A stretch of 64,000 nucleotides of DNA. Origin: Marthasterias glacialis. Its lineage: Eukaryota > Echinodermata > Asteroidea > Forcipulatida > Asteriidae. Where the stretch lies: the NCBI GenBank assembly GCA_911728455.2, contig OU452229.1:21912865-21976864 (forward strand). Direction: 5' to 3'. The notes below the pieces were generated by a model, which had not been told where the DNA came from, did no database searches, and saw nothing but the letters and a program-made list of their open reading frames with translations. Made by a program: the position numbers and the translations under genes. Below are positions 10,409 to 21,529 of the stretch, piece after piece (position 1 is the stretch's first letter; each line of letters opens with the position of its first letter).

Positions 10409-10556
10409 GGGCTGTTTACGAAACCACGGCTTTGGCTTGGGCTCCGTCCACCTGTTTGACGCCCCGTAAGGAAACCACACGTTTTCTAAACAACTGACGG
10501 AGCCTAAGCCCAAGCCCAAGCCCAAGCCGTGGTTTCGTAAACGGCCTTAGTTCCAG
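10409..10556. mobile_element. GGCTTG-arm foldback MITE
   Basis: The left arm GGGCTGTTTACGAAACCACG continues into GGCTTTGGCTTGGGCTCCGTC. The right arm is its reverse complement with an expanded AAGCCC repeat (four copies against two on the left), ending GTGGTTTCGTAAACGGCC. A TTA follows the right end and occurs near the left end. It is immediately adjacent to the previous element. Confidence 0.75.
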
Positions 10557-10559
10557 CAC

Positions 10560-11020
10560 ACTATCTTCGGCGAGCAGTTACAGAATTGTCAGCCGCGAAA
10601 CAAGCCGGTAAATATTACATGTGTGACATTTTGTTGTTGAGGAGTAAACCTTAAAGGAATTCCTCAATGCTACACCAACTTGCTGTATGTACTAATTAAG
10701 TATTAACTGATCGTTGCGTCAGGTTGTATACTTAACGGAGACTTTTTGACCAGAAAATATTTGGCAAATTGAATGCAGGCCTACGGTAAATTTTGTTCCC
10801 TTCTTATCAGCCATAGGTCCCTATTAGACACAGTATTACATTCAGAAAGAGCGCTATCATAGTTGGAAGATTCGTTTTACAAGCCGGCTTTTGAAATGAC
10901 GTCATCCTGATGATCGGGTACATTATCTCGGGAGAAGTCGACATCATACAGTCAAGATTATAATTATCTCAAATCCCGAACAGTCGATGGCACTGCCAAA
11001 ACTCCGGTACATACCGGTAG
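10560..11020. other. Nothing recognised
   Basis: No ORF, repeat or inverted structure that I can support in this stretch. Confidence 0.4.
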
Positions 11021-11030
11021 TCAATGTTGC

Positions 11031-11338
11031 ACTTGATTTCAAGTCTGAGAATGCGGTTATTTGTCTATAGAGAGGTTTCACGTGACGTCACCCGAGACCT
11101 TTTTCTAATGCTACGTGCACAAACAGGCGCTGGAAATTATTCAGCAGACGACGCGCCAGCCATTGAGTTTGTACACGGCATTACCCAACATGGCTGCGAA
11201 ACGAACTTTTCCCGGGGTCATGCAACCTCTCTATACCGCACAGTCCTTTGGAACGCCCTCTACCGGCTTGTATCGGTTCTAACTCCCATTCTGCGCGGTA
11301 TAGGCAAAATAACCGCATTCTCATACTTGAACTCAAGT
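11031..11338. mobile_element. Foldback MITE interrupted by a second MITE
   Basis: The outer arms ACTTGATTTCAAGTCTGAGA... and ...TCTCATACTTGAACTCAAGT pair over about 60 bp, including GAATGCGGTTATTT and CTATACCGC. The left arm is split after TGTCTATA by the 162-bp family A MITE. Removing it and one TATA restores the symmetry TGTCTATACCGCACAG / TGCCTATACCGCGCAG. Uninterrupted length is about 142 bp. Confidence 0.8.
11070..11231. mobile_element. MITE family A, copy 2 (162 bp, nested)
   Basis: Begins GAGAGGTTTCACGTGACGTC and ends GCAACCTCTC, flanked by TATA on both sides (11066-11069 and 11232-11235). The terminal 8 bp are perfect inverted repeats. The insertion site in the host foldback element shows that TATA was duplicated. 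Same length as copy 1 at 1369-1530. Confidence 0.85.
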
Positions 11339-11344
11339 CTAACT

Positions 11345-12340
11345 CAATGTGAATTGTAGGATTTGTGGCAGGTAAAGTAAGATGAACTGGGTTGTAGAAA
11401 AACAGCGGTCACGGTAAGTCAATTGTAAATGACCAGCTGCGAATCTCCTTAACACTGTAAACCACCGTTGAAAATAGACACGATTGTTTCTTTATTGATA
11501 AGTCATCTAATCTCCAATCGTTTTAAGTTCAATATTACCAGATATAGACTAAGGTAAAGAATACCTGGTGAATCCACACCACATCAAAGACTGACACCGG
11601 CGCTGCCTTGTTGGGCCAGGCTTAGTCGAGCAAACGGGAGAGCAGATGTGTTCCTTTTTTTGTCCACAGAAAAGTAATGATGAACGTCATTACTATGACA
11701 AACTATTTTTTTTTTAGTACAATCAAAAATGATGATTTTAAAATATTCAAATATGGACAAGTCATTTGCAGTGTCGGCATCACAATCTGATAATCTGATA
11801 TTTGGAATATTTAGGTTAGCTTATCTAAAAGTTGGGACGTATATCAAATTGTGAATCTGGGAAAACGATCAAGAGTTGCAAAGGTTATTAATTCACCAAG
11901 TACGGGCTGGAGAAGAGCACCTGACTAACACAGCGAAGCGAGAGCCCCCCCCCCCCCCCCCCCGCTAACTCCCACTTGATGTTTTAACTAGGGATTTGAT
12001 TTGAGATGGGGTGGCAATGAAAACATCTCTCGGAAGAGTTGTATTGGCTCTCTGGGCAGCTGCAATTGTGGACTTGTGGTGGGACAGCAGTTTCAACTTG
12101 GTCAATGCTCTGATCATCTTCATTGAGCATTGTTTTACCCCCTTGTGAAGCATTCCGCAGTTTGTTCTGCAAGTGCGCCCTCCAGCAATAATGCATCACC
12201 AGGTGAAATCGGCTATAGCGAGTGTGGTTTTGTTACCGTAATTGGTTTACGGCGGGGCAACCGATTGAGGGAGCCCTTTATGTAGGTCCACGTTTCGTTT
12301 TTGAAAATATGGAAATAGGATGCTGCATGCATACAGTTAT
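11345..12340. other. No gene; 18-bp poly-C at 11946-11963
   Basis: AT-rich sequence followed by a long poly-C run. The short minus-strand ORFs near 12.0-12.2 kb overlap in different frames and show no family resemblance. Confidence 0.4.
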
Positions 12341-12344
12341 TATG

Positions 12345-12570
12345 TAAGAACTAGAGGGCGTACAAAGCCATGCAAAACGGCCCGACAAGGAGCATTTTTG
12401 ACCATTGAGAAAATGGCGCGGACCATTCATTTACACTGGTCACTCATCAGTTCACACAGCAAAAGTTTTCAAAGTGGACATTTGATGCAATTGACCCATG
12501 GGAATTTTCACCCATGGTGGGTCAGCGGAGTTCCATGCGTGACATCGCGAGGGCTCCCTCTAAGTTCTTA
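12345..12570. mobile_element. MITE, 226 bp
   Basis: The left end TAAGAACTAGAGGGCG pairs with the right end CCCTCTAAGTTCTTA; the flanks are TATG and TATA. The inner arms do not pair, so it is a short-TIR type. Family unknown. Confidence 0.65.
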
Positions 12571-12879
12571 TATATTATACCTCTATATTATGGCTGCATG
12601 GCAGTTGCGTAAGCAGACATTTTCATTTGGGGGAGGCGGTGTCAAAGAAACAAAATAGGAGGGGGGCTTTATACATCACCATGAGAAACCAATTTTCAGG
12701 AATTGGAATAAGACATACATACTGTCATGTAATGAACCACACCAGCATTTTCCAAACGGTCAAAGTTTACATGTTTATTAAGCACGGTACTTTTTTTTAT
12801 TTTTGCAAAACCGAACCCAAACCGGTCAACAACAGCTTGGATCCTTCCCGCCTAAACGCGCACCCCTCCAGCCCTACTT

Positions 12880-13030
12880 AAGCTTCGGCGTCATCAGTAG
12901 TCCAGCATTCTCCTGAAGACGAGCAGAGTATACTGTTCGAAACGTCGAGACCACACCGGCTCTTTCCAGAGCCACCACTCTTCCCAAAAGAGATTTATAC
13001 ATGGTTGTACCCGCAAATTTTATTAGTTTA
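12880..13030 (+). repeat. Retroelement-like fragment with hammerhead-like motif
   Basis: At 12913-12945 CTGAAGA is followed by a 6-bp stem (GAGCAG/CTGTTC, loop AGTATA) and then GAAAC. This is the order of a hammerhead core (CUGANGA, helix II, GAAA) with one extra base after CTGAAGA. The flanks (GAGCCACCACTCTTCCCAAA, then ATACATGGTTGTACCCGC) look like a repeat tail. Penelope-like elements are known to carry such motifs; the link to that family here is inferred and no Penelope protein is visible. Confidence 0.35.
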
Positions 13031-13039
13031 CTAGATATA

Positions 13040-15415
13040 GATTTCTATTAAACCAAACCAAGGGATTATCACACTGTTACCTAAAGGAGATAATTAAACC
13101 TCGTCATTTTTTGAAGAACTGGAGGCCCATCTCACTTTTGAATATTACTTAAAAATTAGCTTCTTCTTGTATAGCAGAAATAATTAAAATATGCCTTTCG
13201 CCTATTATACACGAGCAACAAAAGGGCTTTCTGCAAGGACGCTATAAAAATAGGAAAAAATATTCGTTTAATGTAGGATCTGCTTAATTACACAGATAAT
13301 TGATAGATTCCGGGGATGTTTTTGTTCATCGATTTTGAAAAAGCCTTCGATTCGGTCTCCCACGACTTCATTCTTCATATTCTTAAGCTATTCCACTATG
13401 GCCCCTCCATACAGAAATGGTTTGAAGTGCTTTACACGTATGCAAAGGCTTCTGTGCTGGTAAATGGGTTTTTGTCCAAATCTTTCAAAATTGGGCGTGG
13501 TTGCCGACAAGGCGACGGTTTAAACCCTTATTTGTTCCTTTCGTGTGCCGATATTCTTGGGAAAATGGTTCGTAGTGATAGAACGCTGAGAGGGATTGTA
13601 GGTGAGGGTTCCAAACACAGGCTTTCTCAATATGCAGACGACACTGTGTTATTTTTTTTTGGAGGACTTTGCCAGTATGTCGGGGCTTAGAGTTAATATT
13701 GAAAAAACCAATGCAGTGTGGATCGGTGGCAACAAGGGCCACCAAAAACATCTTTGTGCTCACATTAATGTTAACTGGGTCGATTCGCAAGACAGTTCTA
13801 GAGCACTTGGCATTGACTTCTCTACAGACCTGGAGAGATGCTCGATACAAATTATAACAAGATTCTGGCTTCTATTGACAGTTTAATTGGGTAATGGTCG
13901 AAAAGAAACCTTACTGTGTTGGGTAGAGTTACCGTAGTGAAATCTCTTCTTCGATCTTAACTTACATTCTTAATTTTGTCACTCCCTGAACCCCCCCCCC
14001 CCCCAATTATTTATTAAAAATCTTGAGTCTCGGCTGTATAAATTTATTTGGAAAAGGGTTGACAGAGTCACTTAGGAACCAAATGATTCAGAACTACGAT
14101 CAAGGTGGGGTCAACATGATGGATCTTCGTTCGTATAATAAAAATCATTGCTCTGATATGGGTTCGCAAGTTGCCAAAAACAGAGGAGTCTGGTTGGAAG
14201 TTCCTTTTTTATAAGATTTTCAAACTGCAGAATACACTCTTTCTGGAAGGGGGCAATCCTGGTATCGCTCAAACCATACTGAGGGTTGCCCACCCGAACC
14301 ACTTTTGGTGCCTGGAGTTCCTATGTGCAATGTCATCGACCAGCTAATCAGATGGACTCCTGTACTAGTGTCCTATGGTACAATCATATAATCAGAATTA
14401 ACCACAAATGCGTCTATTACAAACACTGGTTCAACAAAGGTGCATTTTTTGTATGTGGCCTTCTAGATAAAAAGGGTGAGTTTCTCACCATGGAGAATTT
14501 TATGGCCAAATTTAATGTTAAGACCAATTTTCTAGAGTACAGAGGGATTATTAGGGATATAAAGAATTCTTTTGGTACTGTGTTGATTGTTGCTAGTGAG
14601 GAAAATCTATATTATCCTTTCATCCCATTCAATTTTAGGCTGCATGCTCCTGACATACACAAAAGGTTCCACCCGTATTTGCAACTGTTTAACTTCAGCC
14701 AAAAAAGGAGGTTTATAAATTTATTGATAAATGGGAAAGAAAACTGCGGGTAAACTTAATCACTCAACATGGATGGCCCTTTGCAACATTCCTTTTCAGG
14801 TTGCTAACGACACTAAACTGCGGTGGTTCCAGTATAGACTAGTCCATAGAACTCTCGGCGTCAACTCTTTCTTGGGAAAAAAATGGTAAACGAGAGAATG
14901 ATTTGTGCACTTTTTGTAAATTAGAAAGTGAGACGCTCGTACATCTTTTTTGTACTTGTACAATTTCTTCTTTGTTTTGGTCCCAGGTCTGTGAATGGTT
15001 TAAGAAAACTCTTAACCTAAACATTCGTTTAGACAACGAGGCAATCCTTTTCGGTTTTACAAAAGAGACATGGAGTGCCCTTTAACCTGATCCTTTTTTT
15101 TGTGTCGTTTTCCCATTTATAAGATGAAGATGAACGATTTCAGACCGTCCCTTGCGAAATTAAAAATACAGGTGAAACACTACTACACTTTAGAAAAGTT
15201 TATTTCTGCTACAAATGGCATCACTGAAAAATTTCCACAGGCAATGGGAACCCTACAATTCGCTGTTTCTAGGTTGATTTTCTCAAGCAATTGATTTCGT
15301 GTAAATTGAGATAATTTGTAATTGCCATGGTTTTATTTTATAAGTTGGTTTGTATATAAATGGAGAAGATGTTTTCAGATTGAATATTGAAAAATATTTC
15401 CCCCGAGAAAAAAAA
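13040..15415 (+). mobile_element. LINE of L1/Tx1-like type, 5'-truncated and decayed
   Basis: Fragments of a non-LTR reverse transcriptase lie in order: an LPKG...NWRPISLL-like block near 13080-13140; FIDFEKAFDSVSHDFI at 13320 (the A motif); GCRQGDGLNPYLF at 13500 (B motif); QYADDTVLFF at 13630 (C motif, catalytic DD present); then LRVNIEKTNAVWIG and LGIDFSTDLE, and a linker containing YYKHWFNKG and KTNFLEYRGIIR. Last is a CxxC...HxxxxC zf-RVT finger, CTFCKLESETLVHLFCTC, near 14905. The coding part ends near 15294, followed by a short 3' UTR and an A-rich end near 15410. It starts inside the RT domain, so the endonuclease and ORF1 are absent. Several frame changes and stops split it, for example between 13680 and 14020 and near 14750. 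Not functional. Confidence 0.88.
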
Positions 15416-15990
15416 AATTACCAAACAATGTTTGTAAAATCACATATTATTGTTTTTTGTATTAATAGTCTATTTTGTCTTTGATCTCAGTTTGGGGAGG
15501 GGGGTAAGGGGGAGTATGGCTGGCATGGTCATAATTCACAGGACTATCAGAAGCAACAGTGAATGCTGCCTTGTGATCGATGTCCACTGTATGGCGCTAC
15601 CATTAAGCTCTACGGAGAATGTTAAGCTTCCTGTAAGAACCGCGTGCAAGTATAACAATAACAATTGTTTTATTGCAAAAGCCCTCTGCCCCTTCGAATG
15701 TTTCAAGACAACTTCTCCTGACGGATTTGGTTGTCTCTTCATGTTCAGGTGAGAACCATGAGAAGAAAGATGAACACTCTCTTTGAGTGCGAGGAGATTG
15801 TATCCCGTCAGGCCGGAGGTCGCGTCCGTCTCGGACCGGACACTTCCATCTCTCCGACGGCACAGTCCGATGCTCCAGATCGGGACCCCCGATGAAATGT
15901 AACCGAGGCCGTATCTGCAGCGAGCATCTCGGTGTTGTCTTGCGGTAAACTCTGGACTCGATCCCCGCCCCCCATGGCGTCTCCGGCAAC

Positions 15991-16164
15991 AGACCTTCTG
16001 CACATGACGTCATTTGAGTAGGGCGCCCTCGGTTAGAGGTCAAAAGAAAGCTTGCTCATTGGCCTATCCGGTGCGCCTAGCTAATGCAAGATGTGCCTTG
16101 TACATTGTCGCATCATCGTTTTGACCCTAAGACGGCGGCGTGATGACGTCAGTGCATACGTTCT
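15991..16164. mobile_element. MITE family B, copy 1 (about 174 bp)
   Basis: Left end AGACCTTCTGCACATGACGT, right end ACGTCAGTGCATACGTTCT, which pair imperfectly. The body CATTTGAGTAGGGCGCCCTC matches the copies at 16645 and 50278. ORFs crossing it are not genes. Confidence 0.7.
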
Positions 16165-16644
16165 ACAGAGCGTGCGATGCGATGGAAACCAAGCTTAAAT
16201 GACAATAATGTAAATATTATATTTATTTATCTTACAACTTAAGTTTGCTGATGTATCAAGTACCCACTGTAATACTTGTAAAGTCATATTAAAAAAAGAA
16301 AAAGAAAACACATACACAAGTGTATAATGGCCTCCAATCGTGGACCCTCCTTTGTTTAACTCTTTGTCCTAACAAGCGTGGACCCCATTGTTTTACTTTT
16401 TGATAGCAATCGTCCCTTTGTCCCTTATTGTCCCTTTTGTTATAAGTTCTCGGTTTGACCGTCACTCTACAAGTAACCACACACACATGTTCACATGCAT
16501 GCATCTCTGCTGAAGAATTCCATTGTTCTATCCTTTGCCTCAATGCTTAACGTTTCACCTATAAACTGCTATCACGCTTACCACCACCCCCTTCTTATTT
16601 TGTATTTACTGTCATTGGCGTCTCCCGAGGCGTCTCCGACAAAT

Positions 16645-16695
16645 AGACCTTATTCACTTGACGTCACATGACGTCATTTGAGTAGGGCGCCCTCG
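16645..16695. mobile_element. MITE family B, partial copy
   Basis: AGACCTTATTCACTTGACGT and then CATTTGAGTAGGGCGCCCTC; the right half is missing. The upstream flank GGCGTCTCCGACAAATAG resembles the flank of the 15991 copy (GGCGTCTCCGGCAACAG), so the two may share a wider duplicated segment. Confidence 0.6.
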
Positions 16696-16699
16696 CCCT

Positions 16700-17790
16700 T
16701 ATCTCATTGTTTTTTGTTTTTTTTATTTACTGTGTGCATGTCTTTATACAACAACTTGTGTTTTGAAACCTATGAAAACTACACCCTACAATAGCCCGAA
16801 TTTTGTAAGCGGTCTCCAACGGCTAATTACTTGAATAACTGTAAATATTTACGCACAAAAGAAACCCATTTACAAGCGAGAAAATGCTCACCATCAAAAC
16901 CAGTTTGTAATTTCACATCAATACGCGACATTATTTTTGCTCTCTTTGTAGCCGGTAAAATTGTATTACAATTTTCCAATATTTATTTGTCTCCATTATA
17001 CAAAATATATCCCCATAGCTGTTGGGAAGACCAAACGATTTTGCAGAGGTATCCACATAATTACAAATGACATTTCGCAGTTGACATCCGGTACAATTAA
17101 ATCGCTGAAGAAATAAATAACTGTCTGCTCACGTTACTGTTAGAAAACTTAAATCCTAGCACCCCATCCGCAGGGGCAGCTAGCCAAGCCGCACGGAACC
17201 ATCCATCATGTCGGGGAGCAATTTCAAACGTTCCTGTTTTTTCTTTGCCAAATTATGGTTGGCACACGGCCGGCAATATACTGGAGCGATCTTCCCATAT
17301 ATCAAAAAAAAAAAAAAAAAAAAAGATGTAAAACATCCCCCAGTTTCTCCCGCCAAAAACTCGGTCAGACTGGAGTATTTTAATGAGCCAAGCAGACACT
17401 GTGCACGCATGGATTAAGTTCATGCTCTGCTTTGACATAAAAATTGAACACCTGAGAAGGAGCTGAACTTGTTGACGTCAGAGCACCGCGGAGTAGAACA
17501 TTCAACAGCTCTTGGGGCTTCGCGCAGCTTGAACCTCAACTTGACTTCGTCTCGGGCACGAGGCTTCGTTCTCGAATACGGTGCCGATTATCGCTTAAAA
17601 AACCATATACCCTGACATGTTTTAGAGCGTTTGCTGCTTTTTGGGTGTGAGTCTTTTTTTCAAGTCAGTTGGTCTGAAATGTTGTCGCCTCACAACCCTC
17701 CTCCATAAACAACACACCATTTAGAAAAGATTTCCATCAGTTGTGTATGATATTGACACAGTCGCTCTCTGCACCATTTCAGGTGTAGCA
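16700..17790. other. No gene; poly-A run at 17304-17324
   Basis: Short ORFs around 17.2-17.4 kb run through the homopolymer and overlap in several frames. Nothing recognised. Confidence 0.4.
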
Positions 17791-18245
17791 ATGATGTTAG
17801 CATCTTATCTTGATCTGAAAAGAGCATGTTGCAAACATTTCCGTTAACATTAACAACAATTGCGCTCGTTTTTTGTTCAAGATGCATTCGAGACGCAACA
17901 ATTTTACCGATGCTGCCAAACAATTTACTTTATCTTAAGCTGATTCATAGAGTCAAAGAGATATAATTATGTATACCGTTTAACCGACATTACTGATTTT
18001 GTAAGCTAAGAGCTTTCATCACCAATTAATGTAAGCACGTCATAAACAGAACTACCAATGTTGTACTTTATCTTGATTCAACGATAGTACACCACAAACA
18101 ACAGGTTTTCCAACATAGCCCTTATCTTGATTCAAACGGTAGACACACCAGTTTTAGTTTTGTAGTTTTGTCAGCATGAGCAATAATATGTACCTTATCT
18201 TTATTCTGGACAACCCACAAACAGGTTGTCTTCCATCTGGAGGGT
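17790..18245. repeat. Degenerate long-unit repeat (CTTATCTTGATTC motif)
   Basis: CTTATCTTGAT, CTTTATCTTAAGCTGATTC, CTTTATCTTGATTCA, CCTTATCTTGATTCA and CCTTATCTTTATTC recur at intervals of roughly 55-130 bp, several followed by ACCAC/ACCCACAAACA and CAGGTT. One further unit is at 52966. Probably an old tandem array or repeat ends; boundaries are vague. Confidence 0.35.
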
Positions 18246-18249
18246 GACT

Positions 18250-19270
18250 CCTCCCAATATATTCACCCCCGACTCCCTGCAATCAGATCTCCGATGGCAG
18301 AATGAGTTTAGATTCCAACATGAGACGACAACTACGCCGGACGTGATCACCGCTGTCCCCGGCTGAACACTCACTCGACGCGGCGCGACGATCCATCATT
18401 GTACGCCAGTCTGCATAACTATATACCTCGGACTTTAAAGGGGGCGGAACGTGAGTGTTTCGTGGACGTAAAACTTTACATTCCAACCATCCAGTTTTCA
18501 GAGCGACGTCACTGCATGTCAATTAAGATTTGAAGCTATTTTTGTGTGTGCATGGTTTAGAAAGTCGAAAAGGAATTTATTCGAATTGAAGCTCTGATAA
18601 TAACTGGGTCGAGATACTAAAAGATCTCAATTTACACATCTTCAGAAAAGACACCGTATTGAACGTATATGCAATAACCTGCACTTATTACCGATGAAGT
18701 AGGTGAACGTAAAAATAAAAAAAATAGTGAGTGACGGCTTTATATCTTGTTACTGTGTCTTAAAAATCGACAGATACGTTGAAAAGTAGAACATGTCGGC
18801 TCTTCAAAGGATGGTGAAGAGGCTGTCAAATGCAAACATTTCATCCGGGCTGTTTGTTGGTTGTATTAACCTTCGGATGTTTATTCAAAAGCTGTCAGAC
18901 CCGCATGATGTGTATACAAATAATCTTCTCTTTAAAGTGCCGCCATCTTGATCTAGTTCCCTGTGTCTAACAGCTATAACATATGCGGTTTGCCATTCTA
19001 CCCAAAAAGGGACCAGACTTTTTTAAAACTCCAGCCTGGGTATGGTGGCATTACCTTTGAATGCGATTCAAAAGAAATAAATAAATATGGCTGCACCATG
19101 AATAGACAATTGGCCTTACAGGCAGTCAGAACAAATAAATTCCAACTTTGAAACTGCTAATAGTCATTATTGATATACCTCCGTTTCAGATCTCAACAAC
19201 GCAATTTCGATTCTGGTCACTGATTGTCACCCACAAGAAAGAAACAGACTATTTTTTGTATTTCTCTCGG
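18250..19270. other. No confident gene
   Basis: A 54-codon ORF starting at 18794 (MSALQRMVKRLSNANIS...) is open but short and unrecognised. Nothing else stands out. Confidence 0.35.
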
Positions 19271-19278
19271 AATTTGTA

Positions 19279-19425
19279 TTTATATATATATATTGAAGTA
19301 ATACACCACAAGGGAAACTGACTGCGTAATTTCCTTTCAATTTGGGGGCGAACAAAGAAAACTTAATAGAGGATTTGAACCTCCGGATTAACATGCCGGC
19401 GCTCTACCGTCTGAACTATCTAGCC
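19279..19425 (-). repeat. tRNA-derived SINE (Asn-like head), minus strand
   Basis: On the minus strand GGCTAGATAGTTCAGACGGT leads into AGAGCGCCGGCATGTTAATC (A box and anticodon-like arm with GTT) and GGTTCAAATCCTC (B box). A body TTGTTCGCCCCCAAATTGAA and a (TA)n tail follow. The cloverleaf is imperfect, so it is a SINE and not a tRNA gene. Confidence 0.6.
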
Positions 19426-19439
19426 TTAATGTTGGCGGT

Positions 19440-19600
19440 CTCCCTCTTTAATTATAATTATTTATTTATTTATTCGGCAATTTCACATAAAAATACAAGA
19501 AAAACATACCAAAGATAACATTTTTAAAAACATTAACAAATAGAATGAAAAGGTAAAAGGCAGTGAAAAGGGGAGCATTTTTTTCAATATCTTTGTTCGG
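19440..19600 (-). repeat. LINE 3'-end-like tail, minus strand
   Basis: Read on the minus strand, TGTATTTTTATGTGAAATTG is followed by CCGAATAAATAAATAAATAA, a retroelement-like 3' end with an (AAAT)n tail. The same end pattern occurs near 25840. No coding part is visible. Confidence 0.35.
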
Positions 19601-19609
19601 TGCCAGTCA

Positions 19610-21240
19610 GAAGTCATTCAACCTGAAACTGCCGTAAAACCAGGGATCACATCCCAAGTGAACGACATACAACCTAGGTTAGCGACAAATACTCCCAGTA
19701 CGATCAAGATTTTATATCAACACATATCACGGTGAAATTATGCACCAACAAATCAACTGTTCATCCTAGGAGGGACGTATGCAAGTCAGCATTAATCAAA
19801 TTATCTGACTTCTTCTTAAAAAAAACGCTGTCCATTACGTCTCTTTATATAATAACGTTCAAATCCCACGCTCATCACTTTTCGTTGTCACTCCGGAGCA
19901 ACTGTCATCATGCATTAAAACTTCCCCATCTGACATGTAAATGTGCGCTTGCATTACAATAATATTGTACACGTCAGCTCACGCTAATCCCCAACCCCTG
20001 AAGAGACACACGGATACCACTTTTATAAAAGACCCCCATCTATCTTTTTAACATAATAAGATTACACGATTGCTACTTGTCCGTCCGGATACGTTCCTTG
20101 GGAAATCTTTCCTTTAGCTGTTGACACTCTGCTCCGTTGGAGAACGCAGTTAGTCGGGGCCTATCTTGCGTCCAGACGACTGTTAAATCTAAACAAGTGA
20201 GAATTACTATATAATATATCGTCAATGTTTTCACAAAGGGATGGGCATGTCAAATTGGGAAAAAATCGTATTTTTGTGGATAATCACACAAGAGCATCAT
20301 CACATTTCAAAACTGCAACAACAAAAGCACAATGCTTATTCTTTTAAGTCTTTACTTTCCTCCTGTGATTTATTATGAGTTAAACTTTCATCAAATGTGA
20401 TTTTTTATGATCAATTCATCAATTTATTTATGATTTATTCGAGAAATTATGAAAAGGACGGGCATCCCGAAATGACGCTTTTTGTGTTTTCATGAAGCGA
20501 GAAAAACACTAAATATACAATTTTCAAAGACATTAAAATAATTGTACATGTTTCCTTGCAAAATTGTTGGTTATTATGATTATGCTGAGAAAGCCATTAT
20601 TGTTAGACGTTCTAATATTGAACGGACTTATTTTGATTTCATTTACAATACTCAGTTTTTATTGTCAACGAACCAATAATTGTAGAAAGAGTGAGCATTG
20701 GCAGCTAATAAATAGAGTGCTGCCCTCAACGGTGAGTTTGAAATAGATGTCACATTACTTGTCCAGGTACTGTGCGCGATGATAGAGAATTATGGACGGT
20801 CGCCCAGTTGACGCTTGCTTTACGAACTCAGATGACCAAAAACGGTAGGTCCGGTCAACCTGTGGGGCAAGTTCGGGCGTGCCTTAAATAATACTGGGTT
20901 CTTATAATAGCGATTTATCACACCCTTAGGGGCGTATCAAAACGCTCATTATTTGTTTTACAACAGGATAAGTCGCCGTGTGCGTAGTTTGTCCCAGTAA
21001 CAAAAGGATGTAAGCAACAAAATGGCTCCTGACATGAAAAATATATCATTTTTGTTAGTTTTGTTTTGCTAGAATTACCCTGAAGACACGTTACCCCGTT
21101 CCCCATGCAGAATTTAACCGTTCTAGAATGACTTTTGCATGGCAACAAATTTACCAAACTTTCCCGCTCATAATTCTTGAAACACAAGTTTTAACATAAA
21201 TTGCTTACGTCCTTTTGCCGGGCACACGACGAAGTAGAGC
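19610..21240. other. Nothing recognised
   Basis: AT-rich intergenic sequence; scattered ORFs under 90 codons without domain or splice support. Confidence 0.4.
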
Positions 21241-21247
21241 TATTCTT

Positions 21248-21520
21248 AGCACCTTGTAATGGTTTACAAAGTGCTGCGGCACAATCTGCTGCCAAAATTG
21301 CCCCCAAAACACCCGGGCGAACCCTTTCTCTGAACGACAAGTGTACTTGGTTCTTTTACGTGCATTACAATATACTACACGGGACCTACGGCTTTACGTC
21401 CCAGCCGAAGGACGAAGCAATAATGGTTAAGTGTCTTGACAGGGACTCGAACCCACACTCTGATGACCAGAAACACCAGAGCTGGAGTCTGGTGCACTAG
21501 AAAAACTACTCGGCCACGAC
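21248..21520 (-). repeat. tRNA-Leu-derived SINE, nearly full length
   Basis: On the minus strand GTGGCCGAG, then CACCAGACTCCAGCTCTGG and GTGTGGGTTCGAGTCCCTG form a tRNA-Leu-like head. A body (TTGCTTCGTCCTTCGGCTGG, CACGTAAAAGAACC) and the tail AGCACTTTGTAAACCATTAC follow. Related copies are at 52486-52718 and 55622-55869. Confidence 0.75.
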
Positions 21521-21529
21521 ACACCACGT

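Noticed and set aside
15536-16043. Overlapping 155- and 146-codon minus-strand ORFs
   Set aside because: Both run into a family B MITE and overlap in different frames; no conserved motif.
19382-19425. A tRNA-Asn gene on the minus strand
   Set aside because: The acceptor stem does not pair and SINE body and tail follow, so it is a SINE head.
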